Below, one piece after another: positions 12,007-23,475 of a stretch of 64,000 nt of DNA. The stretch spans positions 186,001 to 250,000 of the forward strand of contig NZ_OZ034688.1 in assembly GCF_964026685.1 (NCBI RefSeq), given 5' to 3'. The DNA is from Candidatus Providencia siddallii (GTDB taxonomy: Bacteria > Pseudomonadota > Gammaproteobacteria > Enterobacterales > Enterobacteriaceae). Numbering within the stretch: the stretch's first letter is position 1; every line of letters begins with the position of its first letter. Made by a program: the position numbers and the translations under genes. The notes beneath the pieces were generated by a model. That model ran no database searches and was not told the DNA's origin. It saw only the letters and a list, made by a program, of their open reading frames with translations.

Positions 12007-12549
12007 ATGACATTAAAAGATTTATTAATAGGTTTTGCAACTCAAATAAGAAGTATTTATATGGTTGCTTTGCATATATTTGATAAACGTGAAACCAAGA
12101 TGTATCCAGAAGAATCTGTATATTTATCACCACGTTATCGTGGTCGTATTGTTTTAACTCGTGCTCCTAATGGAGAAGAACGATGTGTAGCATGTAATTT
12201 ATGTTCAGTTGTTTGTCCTGTGAGTTGTATATCTTTACAAAAATCTATTAGTAAAGATGGAAGATGGTATTCTAAATTTTTTAGAATTAATTTTTCACGT
12301 TGTATTTTTTGTGGTTTATGTGAAGAAGCTTGTCCAACAAGAGCAATTCAATTAATACCAGATTTTGAAATGGCTGAATGGAAACGTAAAGATTTAGTTT
12401 ATGAAAAAAATGATTTATTAATTTCAGGTACAGGTAAATATCATGATTATGATTTTTATCAAAAATCAGGTGTATCTATTACTGGTAAGTGTAAAGGAGA
12501 AGCTGATAATGAAGAAAAACCAATTGATGTTAAAGAATTATTACCATAA
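12007..12549 (+). CDS. nuoI: NADH:quinone oxidoreductase subunit I (two [4Fe-4S] clusters)
   Basis: Ferredoxin-like peripheral subunit with clusters N6a and N6b, relaying electrons to NuoB. It has 180 residues, the E. coli length. Two complete 4Fe-4S motifs are seen: Cys60-x2-Cys63-x2-Cys66-x3-Cys70 and Cys99-x2-Cys102-x2-Cys105-x3-Cys109, each followed by the crossed-over proline. The C-terminal tail with DVKELLP resembles the E. coli end. There are no UGA codons, and it ends in TAA 11 bases before nuoJ. Confidence 0.98.
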   Translation: MTLKDLLIGFATQIRSIYMVALHIFDKRETKMYPEESVYLSPRYRGRIVLTRAPNGEERCVACNLCSVVCPVSCISLQKSISKDGRWYSKFFRINFSRCIFCGLCEEACPTRAIQLIPDFEMAEWKRKDLVYEKNDLLISGTGKYHDYDFYQKSGVSITGKCKGEADNEEKPIDVKELLP

Positions 12550-12560
12550 GGAATAATTTT

Positions 12561-13079
12561 ATGAAATATTCATTTTACATTTCTGGTTTTATTTCAATTT
12601 TTGTTACTTTTATGATCATAATAAATACTAACCCGATTTATGCTTTGTTGTATTTATTAATATCTTTATTATCTTTATCTGTAGTATTTTTTTCGCTTGG
12701 AGCTTATTTTGCAGGTGTAATGGAAACCATTATATATGCAGGTGCTATTGTAGTATTATTTATTTTTGTTGTTATGATGTTAAATCTTGGAAAATCAATA
12801 AAAAAACAAAAAAATATTTATGTAAAATCAAAAAATTGGATTATTTTCACTATAATATCTATTATATTATTAATTATTTTAATTTATGGAATAAATAGTT
12901 TTCCTTTTGAAGAAAGGAATATTTGCAATATTATTACAATAAAAGAAATAGGAATGAGTTTATTTGGACCATATATATTAATTATTGAATTTATATCATT
13001 TTTATTATTAGCTGGTTTGATTGTTGCTTTTCATATCGGTTCTAATTATAAAAAAAATGATATTAATATAAAAAAATAA
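12561..13079 (+). CDS. nuoJ: NADH:quinone oxidoreductase subunit J
   Basis: Hydrophobic subunit of the complex I membrane arm. The 172 residues contain five predicted membrane helices. It includes the conserved GAYFAGVMETIIYAGAIVVLF region with the glutamate in the middle of helix 3 and the following FVVMMLNLG. The loop after helix 3 is lysine-rich (KSIKKQKN). It is somewhat shorter than E. coli NuoJ (184), mainly at the C-terminal tail. It ends in TAA, 17 bases before nuoK. Confidence 0.96.
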   Translation: MKYSFYISGFISIFVTFMIIINTNPIYALLYLLISLLSLSVVFFSLGAYFAGVMETIIYAGAIVVLFIFVVMMLNLGKSIKKQKNIYVKSKNWIIFTIISIILLIILIYGINSFPFEERNICNIITIKEIGMSLFGPYILIIEFISFLLLAGLIVAFHIGSNYKKNDINIKK

Positions 13080-13096
13080 AAAATTAGAGGATAATT

Positions 13097-13414
13097 ATGG
13101 TACCTATTCAACATGGATTAATTTTATCATCAATTTTATTTGTAATTGGATTAAATTGTTTAGTTATTCGTCGTAATTTTCTTTTTATGTTATTAGGTCT
13201 TGAAATTATTATAAATTCAATTGCATTAGCATTTGTTGTTGTTGGTAATTTTTGGCAACAATCTGATGGTCAAATTATGTATATATTAATAGTTTCATTA
13301 GGTGCTGCTGAATCAAGTGTAGGATTAGCTTTATTATTACGATTTTATCGTCGTTATCAAAGTTTAAATGTTGATAATCTTAGCGAGATGCATGAATGAG
13401 TTTATTATATTTAA
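13097..13414 (+). CDS. nuoK: NADH:quinone oxidoreductase subunit K
   Basis: Small membrane-arm subunit with three helices and the two conserved membrane glutamates (the one in GLEIIINS and the one in [11 protein letters not shown]). The E. coli-like protein would end at SEMHE (residue 100), where a UGA lies at 13397-13399 overlapping the nuoL ATG. If UGA is Trp throughout, translation adds WVYYI and ends at TAA 13412-13414, overlapping nuoL by 19 bases. I give the code-4 end; the classical end would be 13399. Confidence 0.93.
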
Positions 13415-15240
13415 CTATTTTAATTCCTTTTTTAAGTGCAATTTTATTAGCATTGTTTTGTGGAAAAGTATCAAAAAATACTTCTTCGGTTATTGGTGTT
13501 GGATCGATTTTAATAACATTTATTATTTCATTAATTATAAGTTATGAATTTTTGAAACATTTATCATTAATAAAAGGGTATATATTTGAACAAACTTTAT
13601 GGAATTGGGTTTTATTAGATAATTTTAATATATCTTTTACATTAATGTTAGATGGGCTTTCTTTAACAATGCTATGTTTGATAACTGGTGTTGGATTTTT
13701 TATTCATCTTTATGCCTCTTGGTATATGTTTGATAAAGAAGGTTATTCACGTTTTTTTGTTTATACTAATTTATTTATATCATGTATGATAATTTTAGTT
13801 TTAGGTAATAACATGATGCTAATGTATTTAGGTTGGGAAGGAGTTGGATTATGTAGTTATTTATTAATTAATTTTTATTATACTAATCCAGATAATGGAA
13901 GAGCAGCAATGAAAGCTTTTCTTATAACAAAAACTGGAGATATTTTTTTAGCAATTGCTATATTTGCTTTATGGAATAGCTTTGGTACTTTAAATTTTAA
14001 TGAAATAACAGTTACTGCTAATAAGTTTATTAATAATTTAGATTTAATATCATTTATTACTATAATGATATTGATTGGAGCTATTTCTAAGTCAGCTCAG
14101 TTTCCATTGCATACATGGCTTATTGATGCGATGGTTGGTCCAACCCCAGTTTCTGCATTGATACATGCTGCAACTATGATTACAGCAGGTGTTTATTTAA
14201 TAGCAAGAACTCATGTTTTATTTTTATTGGTACCAAATATACTTTATTTTATTAGTTTAATTGGGGCTATAACATTAATTATTGGTAGTTTTTTAGCAAT
14301 TTTTCAAAGTAATATAAAACGTATTCTTGCTTATTCTACTATGAGTCAAGTGGGTTATATGTTTTTAGCACTTGGGATACAAGCATGGGAACCAGCTATA
14401 TTTCATTTAATGATTCATTCATTTTTTAAATCTTTATTATTTTTATCTGTAGGTTCTATAATTATTATATTTAATAATGAACAAAATATATTTAATATTA
14501 GTGGATTACGTAAAAAATATTTACATTTGTATGTGTTTATGTTAGTTGGAATAAGTTCGTTAGCATCTATTCCGTTATTTACTTCAGGTTTTTATAGTAA
14601 AGAAAAAATTTTATATAGTTTACAACTTAATGAAAAAACCATGTTGTTATATATAAGTATAATAGGTGTATTTTTAACTACAATTTATAGTTTTCGTATG
14701 TTTTTTCTTATTTTTTATGGAGAAGAAATAAAAAAAATAAAAGAAGTTAATTTTTTAAAAAAATTTTCTTATTCGTTGCCATTAGTTGTTTTAGCTATTC
14801 TTTCTATGTTTATTGGTGCATTAATTCATCAACCATTAGAAGGTGTTTTTCCAGTAATACATTTTAAAAATAATTTTAATAAAATATTATTAGAAATAAT
14901 TAGTAGTTGTTTTGTTTTTATAGGATTATTAGTTACAATATTTTTATATTTAAATAAAAATTCAATTATTTATAAAATAAATAAAACATCGACTTTTTGT
15001 TTTTTGTTAAAATTTTTTAATGTAGATTTATTTTATGATACTTTTTTTGTAAAACCATTTAAAAAAATTACATATATTTTAAAAAATGATCCTATTAATT
15101 TATTTTTAGATTTATTTGGTTATTTTTTGTATTTTTGTGGGAAAATGCTTTCCATTAGTGAAAATGGGCAGATTCGTTGGTATATAACTTCAGTAGTATT
15201 AGGTGCGATATTGATTTTTACTTTTTTATTTTTAATTTAA
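13396..15240 (+). CDS. nuoL: NADH:quinone oxidoreductase subunit L
   Basis: Antiporter-like proton-pumping subunit with the long lateral helix. It has 614 residues (E. coli 613) and roughly 16 membrane segments. Conserved features include the [13 protein letters not shown] helix with its key glutamate, the [12 protein letters not shown] and [21 protein letters not shown] blocks, the pump lysine region ([11 protein letters not shown]) and the C-terminal amphipathic helix. The start codon ATG overlaps the nuoK reading frame. All its Trp codons appear to be UGG. Stop TAA. Confidence 0.97.
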   Translation: MSLLYLTILIPFLSAILLALFCGKVSKNTSSVIGVGSILITFIISLIISYEFLKHLSLIKGYIFEQTLWNWVLLDNFNISFTLMLDGLSLTMLCLITGVGFFIHLYASWYMFDKEGYSRFFVYTNLFISCMIILVLGNNMMLMYLGWEGVGLCSYLLINFYYTNPDNGRAAMKAFLITKTGDIFLAIAIFALWNSFGTLNFNEITVTANKFINNLDLISFITIMILIGAISKSAQFPLHTWLIDAMVGPTPVSALIHAATMITAGVYLIARTHVLFLLVPNILYFISLIGAITLIIGSFLAIFQSNIKRILAYSTMSQVGYMFLALGIQAWEPAIFHLMIHSFFKSLLFLSVGSIIIIFNNEQNIFNISGLRKKYLHLYVFMLVGISSLASIPLFTSGFYSKEKILYSLQLNEKTMLLYISIIGVFLTTIYSFRMFFLIFYGEEIKKIKEVNFLKKFSYSLPLVVLAILSMFIGALIHQPLEGVFPVIHFKNNFNKILLEIISSCFVFIGLLVTIFLYLNKNSIIYKINKTSTFCFLLKFFNVDLFYDTFFVKPFKKITYILKNDPINLFLDLFGYFLYFCGKMLSISENGQIRWYITSVVLGAILIFTFLFLI

Positions 15241-15255
15241 AAAGGTATATATTAA

Positions 15256-16764
15256 ATGATATTGGTAAATTTATTATTAATTTGTTTTTTTGGAGGGTTA
15301 TTAAGTTGGCAAGTTGGAATATTTAATCGTAATATATCACGTTGGGTTTCAATTATTTCAACTATATTGTTATTTATTTTTTCAATTCATTTGTTATATA
15401 AAAATAATTTTATTTTATTTAATTTAAATAAAACTCAAAAATGGAAAGAAATTTTTTTTCTAAATTGGATTCCTTCTTTAGGAATAAATATTCATTTTGC
15501 TGTTGATGGATTGTCAATATTAATGATTATTTTAACTTCTATTGCTTCTATTTTTGCTGTATTGAGTTCATGGAATGAAAATAAAAAAAATCAAGGATTT
15601 TATTATTTTAATTTAATGTGGATAACTACAGGTATAATTGGTGTTTTTATATCAGTTGATTTATTTTTATTCTTTTTTTTCTGGGAAATGATGTTAATAC
15701 CAATGTATTTTATTATTATAAATTTTAAAAATAAAGATTTAAAAGATAAAAAAAATATTAATGTAGCAATGAAGTTTTTTATTTATACACAAATGAGCGG
15801 TTTTATAATGTTATTATCTATAGTTGGACTTGTATTAGCTCATTTTAAAACAAGTGGTATATTAACATTTAATTATAATGATTTACTTAATACTAAAATG
15901 TCTAGTACATTAAGTTTTATTTTAATGTTAGGGTTTTTTATTGCTTTTGCGGTAAAAATGCCATTAATTCCTTTTCATGGATGGATGCCAGATATTCAGG
16001 AATATTCTCCAAAATCAGGTTCTTTTGATATATTAGGTATTATGTTAAAAACAGGTGCTTATGGTATGTTTCGTTTTATTTTACCATTATTTCCAAAATC
16101 ATCTGATTTATTTGCTCCGATCGTAATGGTGATTGGGACGATTAGTATTTTTTATGGTGCAATATTAGCATTTAGACAAAATAATATTAAACGTTTAATA
16201 GCATATGGTAATTTATCTCATATGGGTTTTATAGTTATAGCGATTTTTTCTAATTCTATTTTAGCATATCAAGGAGCAGTTATTCAAATGATAGCTAATA
16301 GTTTATCAGGAATAGGATTAATTATAATTAGTGGTTTGCTTTATGATCGAATTAAAACTAGTGATATTCAAATGATGGGTGGGCTGTGAAAACATATTAA
16401 ATGGTTACCTGTACTAACATTATTTTTTTCTGTTGCAAATTTTGGAATACCAGGAACAGCGAATTTTATCGGTGAATTTATGATTTTGTTTGGTAATTTT
16501 AAACAATTTACTTTTTTAACATGTATTATTGCTTTTGGAATTATTTTTACTTCTATTTATTCATTATGTATGATGCAACAAATATATTATGGTGTTTCAA
16601 AATTAAAAATTGAAGTTAAAAAATTATCAATTCGTGAATTTAGTATGCTTTTAATTTTAGCAATTTTAATATTTATAATTGGTTTTTATGTACAACCAAT
16701 TATAGATATATCAATTAGTTCATTAAAAACATTATATAATCTACATTCTTTTTTGTTGAATTAG
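15256..16764 (+). CDS. nuoM: NADH:quinone oxidoreductase subunit M (one UGA read as Trp)
   Basis: Antiporter-like proton-pumping subunit. A UGA at 16387-16389 (residue 378) stands in QMMGGL-W-KHIKWLP, where E. coli has MMGGLW; reading through gives 502 residues (E. coli 509). The glutamate of FFWEMMLIPMYF, the lysine in FAVKMPLIPFHGWMPD and the conserved histidine motifs are all present. A product ending at the UGA would lose about a quarter of the protein, including the last membrane helices. nuoN follows 14 bases after the TAA. Confidence 0.95.
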
Positions 16765-16778
16765 GATTATAATTAGAT

Positions 16779-18239
16779 ATGAAAATAATATTTCAAAAAT
16801 TAATTGCAATGTCACCTATATTAATTATTGGTTTTACAATAGTAATATTAATGTTATCAATTTCATTAAAACGTAATAATTTGATTAATTTTATTATAAC
16901 ATTGTTTGGTTTTGTAACATCTTTATTATCAATTTTTTTATTAGGAATTAATAATTATTTAGTTAATATAAGTTTACTTGTTAAAATTGATAAATTTGCG
17001 TTATTTTGTAGTTCGTTAATTATTATTTCTGCTATTGCTTCTAGTATTTTTGGTTATTATTGGTTAAAAAATCTTGGTGATAATTATTATAAGGATGAAT
17101 TTTATTTATTAATTACCATTATTGTTTTAGGTGGTGTTTTATTATCTATATCAGATCATATGATTTCAATGTTTGTTGGAATTGAATTAATTACATTACC
17201 ATTATTTGGTTTAATATCTTATGATTATAAAACTAATTATTCTTTGGAAGCTGGAATAAAATATATATTATTATCGGTATCATTTTCGTTTTTACTATTT
17301 GGTATTGCATTTTTATATGCAGAATCAGGTGATTTAAGTTTTGTATCTATTGCAAATTTTTTTTCTGATAAACAAATTCATAAACCATTAGTAATAATTG
17401 GTTTAGGTATGTTGATAGTTGGATTTTGTTTTAAATTATCATTATTTCCTTTTCATTTATGGACACCTGATATTTATCAAGGATCTCCTATAGCTGTTTC
17501 GTCGTTTTTATCAACAGGAAATAAAATAGCTGTTTTTTCTGTTTTATTTCGTATTTTTGCAAAAACATCTATCAGTGATACTGAGAATATTGATATTTTA
17601 TTTTCAATTATTGCAGTTACATCTATTATATTTGGTAATTTATTAGCTTTAATACAAAAAAATATAAAACGTTTATTAGGTTATTCATCAGTTACTAATA
17701 TTGGATATTTACTTGTTGCTTTAATTTTAAGTCGTAATGACTTAATTATTTCAAAATATTTTATTATAATTTATTTAATAAGCTATGTATTTTCAAATTT
17801 AGGAATTTTTGGTGTTATTAATACAATTTCAAATTCTTTTAAAACAAAAAATTTTGATAACATGAGAGAATTTCGTGGATTATTTTATAATAATCCTATT
17901 TTAGCAGTGATTATGAATATAATGATATTTTCTTTAGCTGGTGTTCCTATGACATTAGGTTTTATTGCTAAATTTTATTTAATTATATCTGTTATGTATT
18001 CAAAAATTTTTTATTTAATAAGTATTATAGTTATAGGTAACATTATTGGTATATATTATTATTTACGTTTTGTAGCTAGTTTTTATGTTTATGAAAAAAA
18101 AGATATAAAAATGAATTTAAATTTTAAAAAAGAATTATTAAGTATTTTTTTTATAACAGTATGTACGTTTATTATTATTATATTCGGTATATGGCCTCAA
18201 TTTATAATTGATATTGCTTCAATGATAATAAACAATTAA
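16779..18239 (+). CDS. nuoN: NADH:quinone oxidoreductase subunit N
   Basis: Third antiporter-like subunit of the membrane arm and last gene of the operon. The 486 residues match E. coli NuoN (485). Membrane helices contain the conserved glutamate in FVGIELITLPL, the lysine in FCFKLSLFPFHLWTPD, YQGSPIAVSSFLSTGNK, and LLGYSSVTNIGY. The TAA stop lies inside the left arm of a strong terminator hairpin (18233-18284), so the operon ends here. Confidence 0.97.
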   Translation: MKIIFQKLIAMSPILIIGFTIVILMLSISLKRNNLINFIITLFGFVTSLLSIFLLGINNYLVNISLLVKIDKFALFCSSLIIISAIASSIFGYYWLKNLGDNYYKDEFYLLITIIVLGGVLLSISDHMISMFVGIELITLPLFGLISYDYKTNYSLEAGIKYILLSVSFSFLLFGIAFLYAESGDLSFVSIANFFSDKQIHKPLVIIGLGMLIVGFCFKLSLFPFHLWTPDIYQGSPIAVSSFLSTGNKIAVFSVLFRIFAKTSISDTENIDILFSIIAVTSIIFGNLLALIQKNIKRLLGYSSVTNIGYLLVALILSRNDLIISKYFIIIYLISYVFSNLGIFGVINTISNSFKTKNFDNMREFRGLFYNNPILAVIMNIMIFSLAGVPMTLGFIAKFYLIISVMYSKIFYLISIIVIGNIIGIYYYLRFVASFYVYEKKDIKMNLNFKKELLSIFFITVCTFIIIIFGIWPQFIIDIASMIINN

Positions 18240-18284
18240 AAAAATAAAAAAATGATATAAAATATTTTTTTGTTTTTTTAATTG
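18233..18284 (+). terminator. Terminator hairpin of the nuo operon
   Basis: Left arm 18233-18253, loop 18254-18263, right arm 18264-18284. There are 21 paired positions, perfect except for one U-G wobble (18245 with 18272), and a U-rich stretch follows. The left arm overlaps the nuoN stop codon. The stem is built almost entirely from A-T pairs. Confidence 0.75.
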
Positions 18285-18362
18285 TTTATGATTATTATAT
18301 ATATTTTTTAATAAAGTTATGTTTTATTTAAAAAAATTAGTAAAATATAAAAAAATAATATT

Positions 18363-19694
18363 ATGATAGATAAATACAATAAATATTTTTTTTTAAAGTT
18401 AATAGATGAAATAATATTATATATATCAATGTTAAAATTAAAAAAAAATGAATTTATTTCTATAGAAAAATATTTTAATAAAAACCTTTTTTTTCTTGGA
18501 TTAAAATGGTTGTCAAATCAAATTTTTTATCCACAATTTTATTGGTATAATAGAAATGGAAAAGAGGAAAATAGTGCTATAGGTATGTTAAAATCATTTA
18601 ATTCTATTAATGATGCCGAATTTTTTTTATTGCAACATTTAAAATATCCAAATTTACGGATTTGGGGTTTAAATGGTTGGAATTCAATTGGCAATGATAT
18701 ATCAAATAAAGTTAAACAAAAATCAACATTTTATTTTCTTCCGCGTTTAGAAATTTTTCGTTTTAATTTAAATATTACGTTTATTTTGAATATAAATGGT
18801 AAAAATGATATTTTAAATACTATTAATTTTTTACAGAAATTAAGATTTTTATCTAATTCAAAATTTGAATTATCAATAAATGTTATTAGTAAAAAATATA
18901 ATCCAAATTATCAAGAATGGTTTAATTTATTAACAAAAGCAATAAAAGAAATAAAAACAGGTAAAATAAAAAAAATTGTTTTAGCTCGAGAAGTAAAAAT
19001 AAATTTATCTAGTACAGTTTCGGTTGTTAAAATTTTGTTTTTTAATAAGAAAAAAAATTATAATTGTTATCATTTTATGATTGCATTTAATAAAAATTTA
19101 GGTTTTATATCATCTACTCCAGAACGTCTTTACTTACGAAAAGGAAAAAAATTATTTTCTGAAGCATTAGCAGGTACAATTGATAATGATATCAATAAAA
19201 ATATTTCAAAAAAACAATCGTATTTTTTAATGAAAAATGAAAAAAGTCAACTTGAAAATTTGATTGTTGCTAATGATATATGTAAACAATTGCAAAATAT
19301 AGTATCTAGTTTGTATGTTTCTAAACCTACAATTATTAAACTTTGTAAAATTCAGCATTTATGTAGGTCAATTAATGCTACGTTAATAAAGTCTTTAGAT
19401 AGCATTTGTTTATTACGATTACAACCAACTGCAGCAGTTTGTGGTTTTCCTAGAAAAAATTCTCGTGTTTTTTTATTAAGAAATGAACCTTTTGATCGTA
19501 ATTGGTATGCAGGAACCGGTGGATTTATCAGTTTAAATAAAAGTGAATTTGCCGTTTCTTTGCGTTGTGCCCAAATAAAAAAAACACAAATATTTTTATA
19601 TTCAGGAGCTGGAATATTGGATAATTCAGATCCTAATGAAGAATGAAAAGAAATTGAAAAAAAAATTTTTACATTAAAATCATTATTTGAATAA
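18363..19694 (+). CDS. menF: Isochorismate synthase, menaquinone-specific (one UGA read as Trp)
   Basis: Converts chorismate to isochorismate, the first step towards menaquinone. A UGA at 19644-19646 (residue 428) sits in DPNEE-W-KEIEKK, where E. coli has EQEWQEI; the full product is 443 residues (E. coli 431). The conserved catalytic C-terminal half is present: KIVLAREV, the FISSTPERLY block, SEALAGTI, LQPTAAVCGFPR, EPFDRNWYAGTGGF and LYSGAGI. The N-terminal half is weakly conserved, as is usual in the family. It is the first gene of a menFDBCE cluster, 123 bp after nuoN. Confidence 0.93.
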
Positions 19695-19766
19695 TAAATA
19701 ATGATTTTTTTAAAAGTAAATGTTTTATTATTAAAAATTATTTTTTAAAAAATATTGAGTGTATAA

Positions 19767-21440
19767 ATGTCTAGTTATTCTTTTAATATTAGTTGGGCTG
19801 AAGTAATAATAGAATCACTTGTTCGTCATGAAATGAAATATATTTGCATAGCTCCAGGATCACGTTCTACGCCTTTAATTATAGCAGCTGCAAAAAATAA
19901 AAAATTGATATGTTATACTCATTTTGATGAAAGAGGTTTTGGATTTTTTGCTTTAGGTATTGCTAAAGCAAAAAAAAAACCAGTTGGTATTATTGTAACA
20001 TCTGGTACTGCAGTTGCTAATTTGTATCCTTCATTGATTGAAGCAAGTATGACTGGAGAAAAAATTATTTTTATTACTGCTGATAGACCTCCTGAATTAA
20101 TTGGTTGTGGAGCAAATCAATCAATTAAACAAAGTAATATATTTTCATCTTATCCAATGCAAACACTAATGTTACCAAGACCAACAGAAGAAATATCTGC
20201 TAAATGGTTAGTTTCATCTATTGATGATTGTATGAATAGATTAAATTATGGAGTTTTTCATATTAATTGTCCGTTTGCTGAACCTTTATATGGTGAAATA
20301 AAAGAACATGATAGTTGAAAAAAATCATTAAATAATTGGTGGGATTCGAAATGTTTATGGTTAAAAGAATCATATATAAACAAAATGTATTTTGTTGAAG
20401 ATTGGTATTTTTGGAGACAAAAAAAAGGTATTTTGGTTATAGGAAAAATTGATGTAAAAGATAGCAAATATATTATTTATTGGGGAAAAAAATTAGGTTG
20501 GCCTATAATTGGTGATGTTTTATCGCAAATAGGACAACCTTATCCTTGTGCTGATTTATGGTTAAATCACCCGTTAATACAAAATATGTTTAATGAAGTA
20601 GAGTTAGTGATTCAATTTGGTTCTAATTTAACAGGAAAATATTTGTTGAATTGGTTATCAAATTGTAATCCAAAAGAATATTGGATTGTAGATTTAATGC
20701 CTCAACGATTAAATTTTGCAAATCATAGAGGTCGTAAATTTACTTGTTCTATAAAAAGTTGGTTAGATAACAATAAAGCATGTTTTAATTACTTTTGGTG
20801 TGAAAAATTATTTAAAATTGTACAAAATACTAAAAAATATGTACATAATCAATTAAATGAAAAATTATCTGAAGCTGCTATTGCGTATCAGTTACCTAAA
20901 TTATTGCCACAATCAGGTCAATTATTTATTGGTAATAGTTTAATTCTTCGTTTAATTAATGCTTTTGCTCAATTACCAATTTCTTATCCTGTATATAGTA
21001 ATAGCGGTGTAAAAGGTATTGATGGTCTTATATCAACTATGGCTGGTATTCAAATGGCAACAAAAAAACCAACATTAGGTATTATAGGTGATTTATCTGC
21101 TTTATATGATCTTAACAGTCTTATTTTATTGCGTAAACCTTTTGCTCCAATTGTTTTGATTATTATTAATAATAATGGTGGACAAATTTTTTCTATGTTA
21201 CCAACACCAAAAGATTTTAAAAAAAAATTTTTTTGTATTCCACAGAATATTAATTTTAAATATGCAGCTAAAATGTTTAATTTAGAATATTATATACCAA
21301 ATACTTGGTTAGAATTAAAATCAAAAATAGATCATTTTTGGTTTAATAAATCTCATACTTTGTTAGTAGAATTGATAGTTAATGATGATGAAGGGGTTAG
21401 AGTATTAAAACAATTAATGAAAGAAGTAGTTTTACTATAA
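19767..21440 (+). CDS. menD: SEPHCHC synthase MenD (one UGA read as Trp)
   Basis: Thiamine-diphosphate enzyme joining isochorismate and 2-oxoglutarate in menaquinone synthesis. A UGA at 20316-20318 (residue 184) follows KEHDS; reading on gives 557 residues (E. coli 556). Both ThDP-enzyme halves are complete: the N-terminal SRSTPLI and [17 protein letters not shown] blocks with the ThDP-activating glutamate, and the C-terminal [12 protein letters not shown]...NNNGGQIF cofactor motif. In E. coli menH follows; here the next 193 bp are empty and menB comes next. Confidence 0.94.
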
Positions 21441-21633
21441 AATATTTATTTATTATATATTTAATTAATTTTTTTTATTTTTATAAAATTGTTTATTTAT
21501 AATAATCAATAAAAATATTTTTAATATTAGTTATTAATTGATATAAAAGCATATATTTTATATAAAAAATATTTAATTTTTTAAATATATTTTAAATATA
21601 AAGTTTTAAAGTTTTGTTTTTAATATATAAATA

Positions 21634-22509
21634 ATGTATTTTGGAAAAAAAATGAATTTAAAAAATAAAAAAAGAGAATTAAATTTAATAAAATGGAAAG
21701 ATTGTTCAAAAGGATATAATGATATAATTTATTATAAATCTGAAGATAATATTGCAAAAATTGTTATTAATCGCCCCCATGTATGTAATGCTTTTCGTCC
21801 TGAAACTGTAAAAGAAATGATTAATGCTTTATATGATGCTCGTTATGATGAAAAAATTGGTGTAATTATTTTAACAGGAAAAGGTAAAAAAGCATTTTGT
21901 TCAGGTGGTGATCAAAAAATTCGTGGAAATAATGGTGGTTATCTTGATAGTAACGGTATGTCACATTTAAATATATTAGATTTTCAACGTCAAATAAGAA
22001 CATGTCCTAAACCTATTATAGCTATGGTTTCAGGATATGCTATTGGAGGTGGTAATATTTTACATATTATGTGTGATCTAACAATTGCTGCTGATAATGC
22101 TGTTTTTGGCCAAACTGGTCCGAAAGTAGGATCTTTTGATGGTGGATGGGGAGCTTCTTATATGGCTAGAATTGTTGGACAAAAAAAAGCTCGAGAAATT
22201 TGGTTTTTATGTCGTCAATATAATGCTAAAGAAGCTTTAGAAATGGGATTAGTTAACATTGTAGTTCCGTATATTCAATTAGAAAAAGAAACAATACATT
22301 GGTGTCGTAAAATTTTAGAAAATAGTCCAATTGCATTGCGTTGTTTGAAATCAGCATTAAATGCAGATTGTGATGGTCAATCAGGTTTGCAAGAATTATC
22401 TGGGAATGCAACTATGTTATTTTATATGACTAAAGAAAGTCAAGAAGGTCGTAATGCTTTTAATGAAAAACGAAAACCTGTGTTTTCTAAATATAAGAGA
22501 AATCCATAA
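21634..22509 (+). CDS. menB: 1,4-dihydroxy-2-naphthoyl-CoA synthase
   Basis: Crotonase-fold enzyme that closes the second ring of the naphthoquinone from o-succinylbenzoyl-CoA. The 291 residues (E. coli 285) contain the oxyanion-hole motifs AFCSGGDQK and [12 protein letters not shown], the [15 protein letters not shown] catalytic region and the C-terminal [12 protein letters not shown]...FSKYKRNP, nearly identical to E. coli. The start could be the second Met at 21652, which would give 285 residues. This is by far the best conserved menaquinone gene here. Its TAA overlaps the first menC ATG (TAATG). Confidence 0.96.
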   Translation: MYFGKKMNLKNKKRELNLIKWKDCSKGYNDIIYYKSEDNIAKIVINRPHVCNAFRPETVKEMINALYDARYDEKIGVIILTGKGKKAFCSGGDQKIRGNNGGYLDSNGMSHLNILDFQRQIRTCPKPIIAMVSGYAIGGGNILHIMCDLTIAADNAVFGQTGPKVGSFDGGWGASYMARIVGQKKAREIWFLCRQYNAKEALEMGLVNIVVPYIQLEKETIHWCRKILENSPIALRCLKSALNADCDGQSGLQELSGNATMLFYMTKESQEGRNAFNEKRKPVFSKYKRNP

Positions 22510-23475
22510 TGCATGCTAAAATTTACTTATTTAAATTATTTATTGTGAAAAATAGTATTTTTAATAAAATGAAGATTCGTAATGGTTTATTAATTTGTTT
22601 AAAAGATAAACAAAATGAAGGTTGAAGGTGAAATTTCTCCTTTGTTTGGATTTAGTAGAGAAACATTAGATCAAGTTATAGATGAAAGTATTATTAAATT
22701 AACTGAATGGTTAAAAACAGGATTAATTAATGATAGTTGCTTTCCATCTGTAGCTTTTGGTTGTAGTTGTGCATTAGCTGAATTAAATGGAGAACTACCT
22801 AAACAAACAAATTATTCAAAAGCATTATTATATACTTTTGATGACTTAAAAAAATTAATTTTAAATGTTAATAAAATAAAAAACAAAAAGATTGTTAAAA
22901 TTAAAATTAATAATAATAAAATACTTAAAACTAGTAATCTTATAAATTTATTGTTTGAGACGATACCAAAATTGAACTTACGAATTGATGCTAATCGAAG
23001 TTTGACTTTTAATGAAGCTAATACATTTATTAATAATATAAATGTTCAGTATAGAGGATATATTGATTTTATTGAGGAACCATGTAAAACATATGAAGAG
23101 TCTATACAATTTGCAAAAAATACAGGAATTAATATTGCTTTAGATGAAAGTATACGTGAAGTTAATTTTAAATTAAAATCTGATTTTGGTGTTACTACAA
23201 TTATAATAAAACCGACATTAATAGGTAGTTTATCATACTGTCGTGATTTAATTAAAAAAATACATCTTTTAGGATTAAATGCTGTGATTAGTTCATCATT
23301 TGAAAGTAGTTTTGGATTAACACAATTATCAAGAATTGCTTATTGGTTAACACCTAATACAATACCAGGATTGGATACAATTATGTATAATGATTCGCAA
23401 TTAATCAGAGTATGGCCAGGATGTTTTTTACCTGTAAAACAATTAAATGATTTAAAAATTATATGAAAAAGTTAA
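22509..23475 (+). CDS. menC: o-Succinylbenzoate synthase, apparent 1-base frameshift near the N-terminus
   Basis: Enolase-superfamily dehydratase of menaquinone synthesis. Reading from the ATG at 22509 (overlapping the menB stop) gives about 38 MenC-like residues ending NEG, then UGA=Trp at 22623. The conserved continuation GEISPLFGFS is in the next frame, shifted by one extra A at 22626. Downstream all catalytic residues are present: KIKI, RIDANR, EEPCK, ALDES, IIIKPTL. A start at ATG 22615 would give an uninterrupted product lacking about 37 N-terminal residues. The end also has a UGA (23464-23466), so code 4 extends to TAA at 23475, overlapping menE. It may be a young pseudogene, a shortened enzyme or a sequence error. 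Confidence 0.75.
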
